Source: Cydia pomonella
Lineage: Eukaryota > Arthropoda > Insecta > Lepidoptera > Tortricidae
Reading direction: 5' to 3'
Length of the DNA stretch: 64,000 nt
NCBI RefSeq assembly: GCF_033807575.1
Contig: NC_084705.1
Location: 6,752,019 to 6,816,018, forward strand
The position numbers were made by a program, and so were the translations under genes. The notes under the pieces are model-generated. The model made no database searches and was not told the DNA's origin. It saw nothing but the letters and a program-made list of their open reading frames with translations. This document shows positions 46,048-56,527 of this stretch, in pieces (position 1 is the stretch's first letter; the number at the start of each line of letters is the position of its first letter).

Positions 46048-46546
46048 GGAATGAGCACTTTCAGTCCATATGTCAAAACTTTAAAGAGCCATATGTACTG
46101 TAAAACGTACGATACACGTGCGAATAGATAATTCGCAACTCGCGTCGATTTAAAACACTCCCTTCCGTCTTTCCGTGCATATGTCGAAACTTTGAAGAGT
46201 TATATGTACTGTAAAACGTTGTATGATACACCTGCGAATAAGAAATTTTCTATTTTCTGCACTTGTATCGTAAATAACTATTGTATATAAATGTTGAAAA
46301 ACCTCAAAAAAAAGTACTTTTACAGTACATATGGTGCTACTTTTCCGCACTAGTGCGTAAATTAGCACATTATGTAACTATGTCTAAACTTTAAAGAGCC
46401 ATATGTACTGTAAAATTTTGTACGATACACGTGCGAATAGGTAATTTGCAACTCGTGTCGATTTAAAACACTCCCTTCGGTCGTGTTTTTATTTATCGCC
46501 ACTCGTTACGTCCTGTTTTTCGCACTTGTATCGTAAATAACTATAG
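46048..46546 (+). repeat. Array of three TACTGTAAAACGT repeat copies
   Basis: Copies at about 46048-46165, 46166-46290 and 46316-46546 share AACTTTAAAGAGCCATATGT, ACTGTAAAA, GATACACGTGCGAATAG and (where present) ACACTCCCTTC and CTTGTATCGTAAATAACTA. The first is cut after ACACTCCCTT and abuts the second. The last is longest and starts with GTACATATGGTGCTAC and the palindrome CGCACTAGTGCG. Confidence 0.65.
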
Positions 46547-46859
46547 CATCTTTTTCCTATTAGTACGCAACTAAAACGGGGAATCTTTATTAGGTTGTGA
46601 TGTTTACTTAAAATGCAATCGTTTATCAAGATATAATGGAATCTTAATTGAATTCCGTTAATTTAATATTACTTTGAACTGTTACTCGAATAAACAGACC
46701 ACAAAAGGTGACGCACAACTTTGAAACTTTGTAGACATTTATTTCTTAATCTTGTTTGGAGGAATTAAATGTAAAATAGAAACTTAATTACTTATTAAAA
46801 TTATACTTAAAATAACATTTTGATGTGACATTCGACATTCATTCCAAGATACATTAAAT

Positions 46860-47963
46860 AATACTTGAAACTTGAACTTATTTAAAACGAAAGAGATGGG
46901 GTCTACAAGAAGATAGGAAGGTAAGCGCTGGTGGCCTAGCGGTAAGAGCGTGCGACTTGCAATCCGGAGGTCGCGGGTTCAAACCCCGGCTCGTATCAAT
47001 GGGTTTTTCGGAACTTATGTACGAAATATCATTTGATATTTACCAGTCGCTTTTCGGTGAAGGAAAACATCGTGAGGAAACCGGACTATTCCTAACAAGG
47101 CCTAGTTTACCCTCTGGGTTGGAAGGTCAGATGGCAGTCGCTTTCGTAAAAACTAGTGCCTACGCCAAATCTTGGGATTAGTTGTCAAGCGGACCCCAGG
47201 CTCCCATGAGCCGTGGCAAAATGCCGGGACAACGCGAGGAAGAAGAAAGAGATGGGGTCTAATTACAATACGCGTAATGCTAGGAAACTAGTAGGAATTG
47301 GTAGGAAATTAAAAAATCTAATAAATTAACTCATGTAATGGGACCTACTGTTTATAATAATCTGCCACAAAACATTATTGACGCACCAAGTGTGTGCAAC
47401 TTTAAGCATCGACTAAAAAAATGGCTCGTTGAACACCCGTTCTACACCTACGAGGAGTTTATTATGCATACAGGGTCAGTACCTATCCGAACAGACTTTT
47501 AAATAAGAAACTTAATGTATACCTTGTACCTAACCAGACATTTACTTGCGTTTCACCTATTTTTAAAATTAAATCATATTTTTATTTTTATTTATATTGT
47601 TGATTCTAATGTTATTTGAATTTCTTATCCCAATTTTAATTTATTATAATTGTAATTCTAATTTTATATATATTTTTTTTTTTTACATATAAATTGGCTT
47701 TGTTTTTAATTTTACTTATTGATTATCCTGATACTAATTGATTTTAATTTTGATCTCATTGCATTGTTAATTTTATTTTTATTTTTATGTATATTTTGAT
47801 ACTGATTCTAATTTCTGATCTTAATTTTAAATGTTTTAATTTGTTTGGCTTTGTTTTAATTTTTATTGTAATTTTAATTTTAAGTTAGTTTTAACTTTAA
47901 TCTAGTTTTATTTTTGACATGTAAATTGACTTTATGAATAAATGAGTATGAGTATGAGTATGT
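46860..47963 (+). pseudogene. 5'-truncated LINE pol C-terminus, split by a SINE
   Basis: Before the SINE the frame reads NLNLFKTKEMGS; after it, continuing from the duplicated target, NYNTRNARKLVGIGRKLKNL. Then, beyond a short broken part, GPTVYNNLPQNIIDAP, NFKHRLKKWLVEHPFY and TYEEFI lead to a stop at 47500-47502. This is the normal end of a non-LTR pol protein (GP..YN.LP....F...LK.WL....FY...E). A TTTTAATTT-rich 3' UTR leads to TGAATAAATGAGTATGAGTA, a poly(A) signal with a repeat tail. The enzyme core is absent. Confidence 0.7.
46889..47261 (+). mobile_element. SINE family 2 insertion with 17-bp target duplication
   Basis: GAAAGAGATGGGGTCTA occurs at 46889-46905 and 47245-47261, flanking the element exactly. 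The tRNA-like head starts at about 46925 (GGTGGCCTAGCGG as box A, GCGGGTTCAAACCCC as B-box arm). The anticodon-loop triplet by position is TGC, suggesting an Ala-like ancestor. The body has ATTTGATATTTACCAGTCGC, CCCTCTGGGTTGGAAGGTCA and AATGCCGGGACAACGCGAGG, then AAGAA. About 19 bases of unrelated sequence lie between the 5' target copy and the head. Sister copies: 12051-12425 and 63102-63469. Confidence 0.9.
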
Positions 47964-48240
47964 TAATTTAGTTAATTCAGTAAACATCAACATTTTAAAC
48001 GGTAATTGTTTCATAATAAATATTATGCTACCAATTAAACGGGGAATATTTAAATCTACATACATTATATAGGTGTTTCAAAAAATGTGTTTATGAGGGA
48101 AAATGAGAATCTGGAGAGAGATCGGTACATAAATTAATTCTAAAACGACTAAATAAATATACACGACTCTCAATGTAATCTTTATAGTTAGATTTTTCTT
48201 ACGAAAAATAACAGTTTCACCGTGTTTTCATGCAACCGAT

Positions 48241-48294
48241 GACCCGGGTAAGTCCTTAAACTACGTTTGACCCGGGTATGCCCTTAAACTACGT
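48241..48294 (+). repeat. Tandem duplication, 28-base period
   Basis: GACCCGGGTAAGTCCTTAAA CTACGT at 48241 recurs at 48269 as GACCCGGGTATGCCCTTAAA CTACGT, with two substitutions. Confidence 0.75.
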
Positions 48295-48630
48295 CCAAAA
48301 GAGAGGTATGGGCACTGTGAAAGTCATCTTGCTTTGTGTGGTAGGGTACAGCACAGCGGATGTCATTCCAGATCTAGAGCTGAGCCTAACTGGGGAAGTA
48401 CCTCCACCTTACAGAAAACCGCAGCAGCTAAATAACACTAGACCCTACTCATAGTGTTGTGTTCCTGCCGGTTAGTAAGGTTGCCAGAGCTCAACGAGGG
48501 TGCGGAGACTGCGGAGTGTTAGGGTCGGTAAAGCGCATGTAACTCCTCGTTACAGGCGTCCATAAGCTACGGAGACTGCTTACCATCAGGCAGGCTTGAC
48601 GTATGCTTGTTTGCCACCGACGTAGTATTC
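48295..48630 (+). repeat. Dispersed repeat (LINE 3'-like), plus copy
   Basis: The right part (GGTGCGGAGACTGCGG, GCGTCCATAAGCTACGGAGA, CTGCTTACCATCAGGCAGG, TTGTTTGCCACC) is the reverse complement of sequence at 60622-60760 and 61706-61860. The left part, with GGAAGTACCTCCACCTTACA and TAGTGTTGTGTTCCTGCCGG, is unique in this window. It ends in an A-rich tract. A non-LTR 3' end is likely; no coding frame survives. Confidence 0.5.
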
Positions 48631-49250
48631 GAAAAAGAAAAAACAATAAAACGCCTGTTCAAGTCTCACCCAAGACAGTAATTTTTCCATTTTAAAATTT
48701 ATTCTAAGCTTAAAACGCCTGTAGTTTGTACACCAGCAATTGTGTCTAATATAAAGAATAAACTTTAACTTGACGCCGAGTAATCGAAGGTTTGATGTGC
48801 GATTGTTATAGCGTTTAATTGAGGCGTTTGGTAAGAAGTTACTATGGTCAGGTGGCAGGCTGGCTTGGATGAAGCTGATTTGTATTATATCAAGTTATTA
48901 AAAATTTAATTAAAACTAGGTTTAGTCCTAACCTACTACTGTACTTTGTCACTGCATAACTTAATTTCCAACCACCTGAGATAAGTAGTAGACCTACAAC
49001 AATTACACGTTATTAAAGTTAACAGCTATATTTATTTTTTTCACCTCGCAGAGGATACATTTAACAATTATATAGTCGCATGTCATACCTTAGATTAGTA
49101 CAAACTAGAAAGATGTATCGCCTTAATAGATTTTCCACATGGCTGGAAAAGAGCTCGTACAAGTTTGGTTTACATAGAAAGCGGCTAAAGCGGTATTCTT
49201 TGTGTCAACAAGAACCAACAAGGCGGGTTTCTTCATTAGTACACTCCAAG
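48631..49250. other. AT-rich sequence, nothing recognised
   Basis: No feature was detected. A plus-strand frame at 49080-49304 runs into the foldback that follows. Confidence 0.4.
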
Positions 49251-49432
49251 AGGTATATTCTGATTGTTATAATAGGTTGTGAATTTGATCTGGATTTGTT
49301 ATAGATATGAAATATCAATCTCAAAAGTGGCATATCTTCATTCATAAACCTCACTTTTTGACACTGACATATATATAACCATAACAAATCCAGATCAAAT
49401 TTATAGCATGTTATTATAATCAGAATACGCCT
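49251..49432. repeat. Foldback MITE with GATCTGGATTTGTTAT arms
   Basis: AATTTGATCTGGATTTGTTA in the left arm is repeated, inverted, in the right arm, and outer segments AGGTATATTCTGATT / AGGCGTATTCTGATT also pair. The whole 180 bases folds with its centre near 49342. Confidence 0.75.
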
Positions 49433-50165
49433 CTAGAGTAACGCGTTCGTGTTTTATTTTATCTGTAGTTACTCGTAGTAAGTACATCCTGCACACCTAC
49501 CTACCTACCTAAAGCGCACTTGACCTAATAATTGCCTAGTTTTCATTTGGACAGTAAACAAAAATTGTAAGTTTGAACTTTGTTATTACCTTCTCCGAGT
49601 TTTAGTAGGTACTTTTATTTAGATAAGTACTATGTTTTTCGATCTATCAGTAGCATATTTTTGGACACAATTTTCCATACATTTGCTGCACGATCTACTA
49701 TTATAACTTAATTCAAAATTCGTCTATTTACATTAATTTTATACCAAAGTTTCAGTATCCGCTCATAAACGAAATTACACTTAAAAGGTCAAGTTTCTCT
49801 TTTAAATTCTTTATTAGGACGCAATTCTTTGGTGAGAATGTCAACAGCAAAACTCATAATTTCTACTTTGTTTGAACTGTTCCCACAATTTTAAGCGAGT
49901 CGTCTCAATCTAATCTAAAAATAAATGCCCTTTGGTTTCCATTTCAAAGCGCCCACTCACTTCGAGTTACAAGGTACAAGTTAGGTTTTGAGACACTTAC
50001 TTATAATACAGTTAAGGGAGATACGTGTTGACTGATCCCTAAAGGAAATGATTCCCAGTCGTATGCGCGAAAAAAGGACCGACATATGTACGAGACAGTT
50101 TATCCAAAAAAAAGTTAAGAACATCCTCGCAGCCCTCACAGTTGTCTATCAAAGTGTCATGTAAA
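49433..50165. other. AT-rich sequence, nothing recognised
   Basis: No feature was detected apart from a short ACCT tract at 49496-49511. Confidence 0.4.
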
Positions 50166-50168
50166 AAA

Positions 50169-50820
50169 CCGGCCAAGAGCATGTCGGGCCACGCTCAGTG
50201 TAGGGTTCCGTAGTTACTCTTCCGTCACAATAAGCTAAACTGGAGCTTAAAGTATAGTAAATTGTTAACCAAGGGATGAAACGGTACCTTTTACCTGAGT
50301 TAAACAAATAGGCAAATTTGCATAATCAGTACCTAATTAAAATAAGTCTTTTTACTATGAAGGGATTTTTTTTTGCGATAACTCAAAAACAGCTAAACTG
50401 ATCATGTCCGCTATAGTTTTCATTTAATGTCTTTCTTAAGCTCTACTTTCACGATTTTTTTCATATTTTTTGGACCTATGGTTCAAAAGTTAGAGGGGGG
50501 GGACACATTTTTTTTTTCTTTCGGAGCGATTATCTCCGAAAGTTTTGAAAGACCTTTCCAACGATACCCCACACTCTAGGGTTGAAGCGAAAAAAAAATT
50601 TCACCCCCACTTTACGTGTTGGGGAGGTACCCTAAAAAAAATTAAATTTTTAGATTTTATTGTACGACTTTGTCGGCTTTATTGATTTATATATCCATGC
50701 CAAATTTCAGCTTTCTAGCACTAACGACCACGGAGCAAAGCCTCGGACAGACAGACAGACAGACGGACATGGCGAAACTATAAGGGTTCCGTTTTATGCC
50801 ATTTGGCTACGGAACCCTAA
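50169..50820 (+). repeat. Dispersed repeat, CCGGCCAAGAGCATG family, near-full copy
   Basis: It starts CCGGCCAAGAGCATGTCGGG and GTAGGGTTCCGTAGTTAC, and ends GGGTTCCGTTTTATGCCATT then TGGCTACGGAACCCTA. Inside are AACTCAAAAACAGCTAAACT, a G-run and GACAGACAGACAGACGGACA. It is related to the element at 17.9-18.9 kb by the CTACGGAACCC end and the GGACATG..ATAAGGGTTCCG part, and to 61895-62266 by its start. Not coding; class unknown. Confidence 0.65.
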
Positions 50821-50825
50821 TAAAA

Positions 50826-51509
50826 AGCTGTGTATACATTTGTGAAAAAAAAATTTAAATATTCAATTTCATTTTCAAGGTAATTATTTTATCTACACAC
50901 ATATCATAAACCCTCTATGATGCCTTCAAAATCCGTAAATAATGGCCTACATTACGATAAACTGTTTTGTTACAACAAATTTCTTATCTATGATAATGTA
51001 GTTATAGCTTCATAACTATATCAAAATCGATTTGGTTATGCATTAAAATTTGGAACATCTCTGAAAAAAAGCAATTCGATTTGACCTCTATCCTAATATC
51101 AGTCGAGATGCCCTCTTGCTCGAAATGAAATGTCAATTGCATACAATTTTGACATATCTCGTCGTCGATACGGAAATAGGCCCCCTACTCTAGTTTATCT
51201 CTGAATTAAAAAAAAACTACATGCGTGAAAAAAGGTTTCATTTACCGATATTTGACGTACATACAGTTCAAGTTTTAATTAGTTTTTAGTATAAAATAAA
51301 TATGTTTTGTTGTTTTTAAGGTAACTATAGCAAAAATTTCGTGTAAAATAAGCGATAAAAATATTTCGGTGACGCCACCACACCGCGAGTTCCGCCAAGA
51401 GTCAACGATTTGGCAACAATGCCCTAACGGAGGCTGTAATTTGGGTTAGTGAATATTTCATAGAAAGTTTATAATATGTGTGTAGATAAAATAGTGTATG
51501 TAACTGTAC
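50826..51509. other. AT-rich sequence, nothing recognised
   Basis: No feature was detected. Confidence 0.4.
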
Positions 51510-51605
51510 ATAATTAGGCATCAAAACACTCGTGTGATCTTTTTTCGAAACTCACTTCGTTCGTTTCTTAATCCCACACTCGTGTATTTTAATGCCTTTT
51601 ATTAT
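51510..51605. repeat. Short repeat with paired ACACTCGTGT motifs
   Basis: TAGGCATCAAAACACTCGTG and TCCCACACTCGTGTATTTTA then ATGCCTTTTA flank ACTCACTTCGTTCGTTTC. The outer parts (GGCATYAAAACAC and, reversed, GGCATTAAAATACAC) are inverted repeats, so this is another small foldback. Confidence 0.5.
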
Positions 51606-51656
51606 GTAGCAGTCACTAACTACTATTTCAATTTTAGGCTGAGCTTGGACTGTTTA

Positions 51657-51746
51657 TGTTGTAGGTAGTTCTATAACAAGGTATATCTACCCGTTATTAT
51701 TTTAATAAACCAGTTGTCATCTGAGCTCGGTGTTTGATTTACTACA
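51657..51746 (+). repeat. Left LTR, 90 bp
   Basis: TG...CA ends, with AATAAA at 51704-51709. Identical base for base to the right LTR. Very short for a Ty3/gypsy LTR. Confidence 0.9.
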
Positions 51747-51762
51747 TGGTGACAGCGGTGGG
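51747..51762 (+). promoter_or_regulatory. tRNA primer-binding site
   Basis: TGGTGACAGCGGTGGG starts at the first base after the LTR, opens with the TGG that pairs with tRNA CCA, and fixes the element's direction as plus. I have not identified the primer tRNA. Confidence 0.8.
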
Positions 51763-51837
51763 ATATAAATAGTTTTTGTGCAGTTATTGGAGTTTATTGG
51801 TGTAAGAATTATAAGTTATTGTGTTTGTGCTAAAGTG

Positions 51838-52112
51838 TACTGCAAATGGAACATGCGTAACAACATTCTCTGTAAGCGTACTGGGATAGTGTCTAATGCT
51901 TTTTTGAAAATACTTTCTAATGGTTTATGGTCAGTTTCTACAATAACATTCTTTTGACCATAAATGTACTGATGGTACTTCTCACACGCGAACACAATCG
52001 CCAGCATCTCTTTTTCTATTTGCGCATACCTCATTTGTGTGTCGGTGAGCGTGCGCGACGCGTACTCGACAGGCCGCCCGCCCTGGAGGACCGTGGCGCC
52101 CAGCGCCACCGA
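51838..52112 (-). pseudogene. Ty3/gypsy RNase H fragment, inverted in the element
   Basis: The minus-strand frame (within 51816-52184) reads ALGATVLQGGRPVEYASRTL, RYAQIEKEMLAIVFACEKY, HQYIYGQKNVIVETDHKPLE and RLQRMLLRM. This matches the RNase H domain of Ty3/gypsy Pol, where G.G..L.Q...P..YASR.L and E.E.LAIV form the core and TDHKPL holds a late catalytic aspartate. The first catalytic D, just before the LGA strand, is lost at the breakpoint. It is antisense to the LTRs, primer site and purine tract, so it cannot be read from the element's own transcript as protein. Confidence 0.85.
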
Positions 52113-52288
52113 CCACGCAACCCCCGGGACAGGGTTCGAGTCCGCTCGATGTAAAGTGTGCGCCTGTTGTCGAGCAGGCTCCAAACCCGTGTACGAGCCT
52201 TACTACCCAAACTACTCAGCCCAACGAGCCCACACTGACTCGTAACAGAGCTCGCAAAATGGGTATTGATATCAATGCTTTGTTTTAA
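52113..52288 (+). pseudogene. Possible Pol C-terminal tail
   Basis: A plus-strand frame, rich in P, T, Q and N, reads TQPPGQGSSPLDVK, APVVEQAPNP and NEPTLTRNRARKMGIDINAL before a stop at 52286-52288. Low-complexity, proline-rich tails of this sort often end gypsy Pol proteins downstream of integrase. Being in the element's direction and just upstream of the 3' untranslated part fits that. It has no domain by which to prove it. Confidence 0.35.
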
Positions 52289-52484
52289 GTATACCAATTT
52301 ACTTGTACTCATTTCAAAAACTTATTATTATTCTCGCATCTCTTTTGTTCGTTTTTCTTTTCTTTTCTCTTTTGAAACAAAGAGGAGAGGAATGATTAGG
52401 TATAAATGAGTTATTCTTCTCAAGTTTACTTTAGTTTTATATACGTAAGTTTAGTATGCATGCTTATTATTTTTAAGGGAAAGA

Positions 52485-52574
52485 TGTTGTAGGTAGTTCT
52501 ATAACAAGGTATATCTACCCGTTATTATTTTAATAAACCAGTTGTCATCTGAGCTCGGTGTTTGATTTACTACA
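52485..52574 (+). repeat. Right LTR, 90 bp
   Basis: Identical to 51657-51746. It is preceded by the purine-rich AAGGGAAAGA (52475-52484), the expected plus-strand priming site. Confidence 0.9.
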
Positions 52575-52579
52575 GTTTA

Positions 52580-54378
52580 TAAAAAAAAAAACATGTTATT
52601 TTGTTTACACGATGTGTTTCCCATGGCTACAGAACTAAGCGATATCCCAGAAACATTAAAACTTCTATCCACTGAAATGAAATTGCACAAACTAGACCAG
52701 GCGTAAACTTACACCGAGTAACGGTAATTTTAAGTTATTCATAACTTTCAACTGCAAAACTATCTGAGCGCTCGAGTTTTCATGAAAGCTGTTAGGTACG
52801 GGACCGCAAAAACAGATGTTTGCTTGCTCTGTGTAATAGGGTTAAAAGTTTTTGGTTTTCTAGGAAAAATCGGTAAAGATTTATGAACATTAAAGCCGCA
52901 ACAAAACAACGTCTCCTTGTATGCACTTTGATCTAACTCAAAAAGCAAGTCGTTAATTTTGCACACGCATCACGATTCCAATCTCAACGTATGGCCGTAA
53001 TTACTATTATAAGTCACAATACCAATTCATTGTAAATTAGTCCGCTCCATTTAATTATCGTTTAATATTTGCGATCCTTCCGATTTCGATCTTGATGCCA
53101 TCAATCCTTGCACTGGCATTATTTGACAAACCGCATCCGTTTACACCTGAAACTTGAAGATAGTATATAAAAACAATGGGGTTGACAAAAAAACGCGTAT
53201 GTTAGTTGTCTACGGCACGACACACAACCCGGGGGGACGAAACTGATCCTTATGGGTATTCTCGGCTCCGTTCAGCTCAGCATTGCTACAAGTCATTATT
53301 AGGGTTGGCACAGCTTGACGTCCCTTTGCGTGCACAACCACAGATAAGATAATGTATTGAATTTTGACAAGCCTAAATAGCCGAAAGGGATAGTGTCATA
53401 CATTAGAAAGGAACCGCATGATTCGTCCCTGAATCGGTGTGGAACTTCGGTTTTGTAGGTAGTTTATTTTCTGTGCGCCAGTACTATTACTTGTTTGATT
53501 CTGTGACACAACACACAATATCCGTACTATTTTTGGGTAGTTTAGTATGGTTTAGGTACCCATATCTGCGTTGACACTTTGCTAGGACGTCATCCGTGAC
53601 ACACTGCCTGGTGTAATCCAGTTGAAACGTCGAATATGGTAACAATAATAATAACATATTACTTATATCGCGATCGACCCATTAAAATTAATTAGGTTTA
53701 GTATTAGTATAAACCTCTAGGTTCATTTAGTGCAAAAGTGTAATAAAAACCTATTACGGACAAGTCCAACATCTACGTTAATAAATTATTTAAACTGATT
53801 ACAATGTGACTTGACATACCGACTACAAAAACAGACGCAACAACATGTAGTAGAGACACGCAAGTGTAACTAAAATACAGTAAAAGACGACCTAAGAACT
53901 AAATGAGTATTAGTCCAGAATGATTGGGGCATAAGCTGAACCGTTTTTGTAATTAATTAACAGTTGTGCTCACCAATATGCATTCAAGAAGGATATTATA
54001 AATTATAATAAAACTATAGACCTCAACATGAAAAGCAATTCCAGTTCCTAGGGCAAGTTCTAAATTGACCGAAAATTTGTTTGGCATAAATATAGTTTAA
54101 GTTTGTTACTGCGAATTTGGTCAAGAACTTAAAACGTTAAAAAAAGTCAGGTGTTGAATGTGCCATACCTACCCCAAAAAAAAACAATACAATACAAATA
54201 TATACAAATTAAGCACATAACTTAGACTATGGTAGACAACGGGCGGTCTTATCGCTTAAGAGCGATCACTTCCAGACAACCTTGGGGTAGTGGAGCCAAG
54301 GCAAAAAAACAAGTAATTTGAGTAGATGATGCAATGAGAGATAGGTTTTGAAATAATAGTACCGAACAATGCACATAC
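52580..54378. other. Unassigned sequence
   Basis: No gene is supported. A TATATAAA at 53164 has a weak initiator-like TTAGTT 30 bases downstream and a GC-richer stretch after it (53215-53300), but there is no splice site or open frame to support a transcription unit. Confidence 0.4.
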
Positions 54379-54573
54379 TGATACCCCTAGTGTAAATATT
54401 TTCGACAGCGAAACGCGACGTACGCGTTTGCGTTAAGTGTCATTTTGTATGAGATTTTTGACTTTCCAAAACGTCCCGCTTGGCGCGCTGTTCAAAAACC
54501 CATACAAAATGAGACTTAACGCAAACGCGTACGTCACGTTTCGCTATCGACTAAATTTACACTAGGGGTACTG
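54379..54573. repeat. MITE, TACCCCTAGTG family, copy 2
   Basis: Same arms as 2531-2722 (TACCCCTAGTGTAAAT, GACGTACGCGTTTGCGTTAA) and the same centre AAAACGTCCCGCTTGGCGCG. The right arm GCAAACGCGTACGTCACGTT mirrors the left. Confidence 0.8.
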
Positions 54574-54845
54574 TACATAAATAGTAAACAGTACCTACTA
54601 CTCGTAAGTAACTACAGACAATGATTGCTGGCCTATAACTGCGTGTGTGACTGAAAAATTTAAAAATAAACTTGTAAACACGGTAAAACGCTTGGTCAAG
54701 GAGGCCGACAACTCCCAAACTCATCAGCCAAGCCGCTCTAGTTAAACACAAAAGTCTCAAGAATTCTTGTTAACACAACACTCAGGCTCTTAAGGCGTGT
54801 TTACACACGGCACCCCCGCGTCCTTTTCCAACTTCGAGAGGTAAC

Positions 54846-55176
54846 CCGTTAAGAGGAAAGGGGACGAAGTCACACGACCCCTTCTCCGTATAAAGGTAGT
54901 CCCCGTTTTTCTCTCAGGATATTAACGTTATATAAAATATTTTTACGAAATTTTATGTAAATTAACAGCTACAGTACCCGTTCGTTTGGTTTTTTCGATG
55001 TTCAAATTATTATGAGAGTTAGAAAAAGTTTGTGTGGAATTAGTTTTTCGCTTATAACTCTTAAAACTTGAAAAATAAATTGTGTGGAAATATTTTCCAT
55101 AAAGTCAATATCTAGGGAGGAAAATGGGGACTACGTTTGTGTGGAGAAACGGTCGTCCATTATCGTCTTAAGCGCA
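54846..55176. repeat. MITE-like element, TTAAGAGGAAA family, copy 2
   Basis: TTAAGAGGAAAGGGGACG and CCCCTTCTCCGTATAAAGGT on the left pair with GGACTACGTTTGTGTGGAGA and the closing CGTCTTAAG on the right. It matches 2898-3250 in orientation and layout. Confidence 0.55.
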
Positions 55177-55855
55177 TTGTGGACGGCATGACTTCAAAAT
55201 TTAAAAATATGTTATCAACCAACTTAGTTGTATGTTTGTTAAAAAATTGTGTCAAAATCCAATTCTGTTGATGGAATCGATGAAGAATCAAGAGAATTCT
55301 TCAAATCTTATAAACAGGCGATTTTTGTATTTGCATCAACAAATGAACCATTTACATTCAAAAACGTGCATTTCTCAACTGATTCTCCTGAAAATCTGTG
55401 AGCAGGTAAATTTTTTGGCGGTTCGGTTTTTGATTTTTTTCAAAATGTCATAACTCCGCCATTTAGAAAAAATGGGAGTCCGCGAGGTCTATACACAGAT
55501 CCACTTATAGGTATTATTATATTCAGTTTTACAGACTGCAAATCTTTTCCAGTGACTGTCCTTTGCTCTAACTGAATCTGAGCTATTATTTATTTTTTAA
55601 ACAATTTTTGTGGTTCACTATACTCTTAAGATTAGCTTTTCATATTGAGTGTAACGAGTATTATTATTGCTCAGCGGAGCGCTGTACCGCTTCGCAATTT
55701 GCAGTAACTATAAGCAAGTTTTAAGAAATGGCGTGCCAGAGTTAACTGGAGCAATTTCAGCAGGCTTATTAGGCTGACAGGAACCTAACGGCCGCAAAGC
55801 GTCGGTCCTTGTTTAGTCTAAGAAAATATTTGCTGCGCAAAGGCTTGTTTCTAAA
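55177..55855. other. AT-rich sequence, nothing recognised
   Basis: No feature was detected. Confidence 0.4.
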
Positions 55856-55860
55856 TTATC

Positions 55861-55970
55861 TATGCAGATCTTCGAGCAACACCGGCTTCCGACACGTCGG
55901 AAGGGAGGAGCCCAAGTGACATCTTTCCATACAAATCGTTCTGCCATTTTTTACTGGGGATGTTGTTTCA
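55861..55970 (+). repeat. Dispersed repeat, GGAGCCCAAGTGACATC family, plus copy
   Basis: CACCGGCTTCCGACACGTCG GAAGGGAGGAGCCCAAGTGA and TTTCCATACAAATCGTTCTG have reverse-complement counterparts at 60045-60125. Confidence 0.6.
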
Positions 55971-55975
55971 TTTAG

Positions 55976-56520
55976 CATACAAGGTAAAAATCGAAAAAAG
56001 AAGAAGTTGGAATGGTGACGGACGATTAAAATTTTGATCTTCCTTATTATACCTTTAATTTTAAAAGCTATATCCTGCTACCTATTAGTGCACTCAATTC
56101 TTTAAAAACCTAGCATTTTCTTTAAGTAACACAGTTTAATTTCAGACAATGAGCGAACTTGGTACTATCTGACTAAAATCAACGTGTCTAAAATCCGCTC
56201 CAGCACGCTAGCGTTGGTAAATTGGCTGAGTAATACAGTTAATCTGATCGAGCAGGTCACTTCCACCAGAGGTCGAACTGAGAAAGGAACTTGGCCTTAA
56301 CATAATTATCGGGGAATCGGACAGACAACGCTTTAGGAAATAATTTGATAGAAGAATTAGGTTCCGCTGAAGACAACATAATTCCGGTTCGCAGCCTTAT
56401 TTTGTATGGATATGATCGTTGTATTTGTCTGCGTGACAGCGTGATAATAACAGTTCTCGTCAATCCATCAGCATCAATCCATCAGAATTAGTGTCCGTTC
56501 AATCGAATGGTAACACCAAA
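55976..56520. other. Unassigned sequence upstream of a candidate promoter
   Basis: No gene is supported. A 68-codon minus frame at 56257-56463 has no recognisable motif. Confidence 0.4.
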
Positions 56521-56527
56521 TTTTTAT

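Larger units (their letters stand above)
51652..52579 (+). mobile_element. Compact non-autonomous Ty3/gypsy-type LTR retrotransposon
   Basis: The 5-bp target duplication GTTTA lies at 51652-51656 and 52575-52579. Between them are two identical 90-bp LTRs (51657-51746, 52485-52574) beginning TGTTGTAGG, ending TACTACA and carrying AATAAA. A primer-binding site follows the left LTR directly (TGGTGACAGCGGTGGG, 51747-51762) and a purine tract AAGGGAAAGA precedes the right one. The interior is only 738 bases: a leader, an inverted piece of gypsy RNase H, and a plus-strand frame that may be the C-terminal tail of Pol. It has no gag, protease, reverse transcriptase or integrase and must depend on enzymes from elsewhere. 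Identical LTRs imply recent insertion. Confidence 0.85.

Noticed and set aside
46925..46996. Possible genuine tRNA-Ala gene
   Set aside because: It is the head of a SINE with sister copies at 12 and 63 kb, all inside target duplications.
46957..47181. 74-codon plus-strand frame
   Set aside because: It lies wholly within a SINE bounded by an exact 17-bp duplication.
52031..52312. 93-codon minus-strand frame within the LTR element
   Set aside because: It is in a different phase from the RNase H frame and shows no domain.
53164..53300. TATATAAA with initiator-like TTAGTT 30 bases downstream
   Set aside because: Initiator match is poor and there is no donor, coding exon or compositional support.
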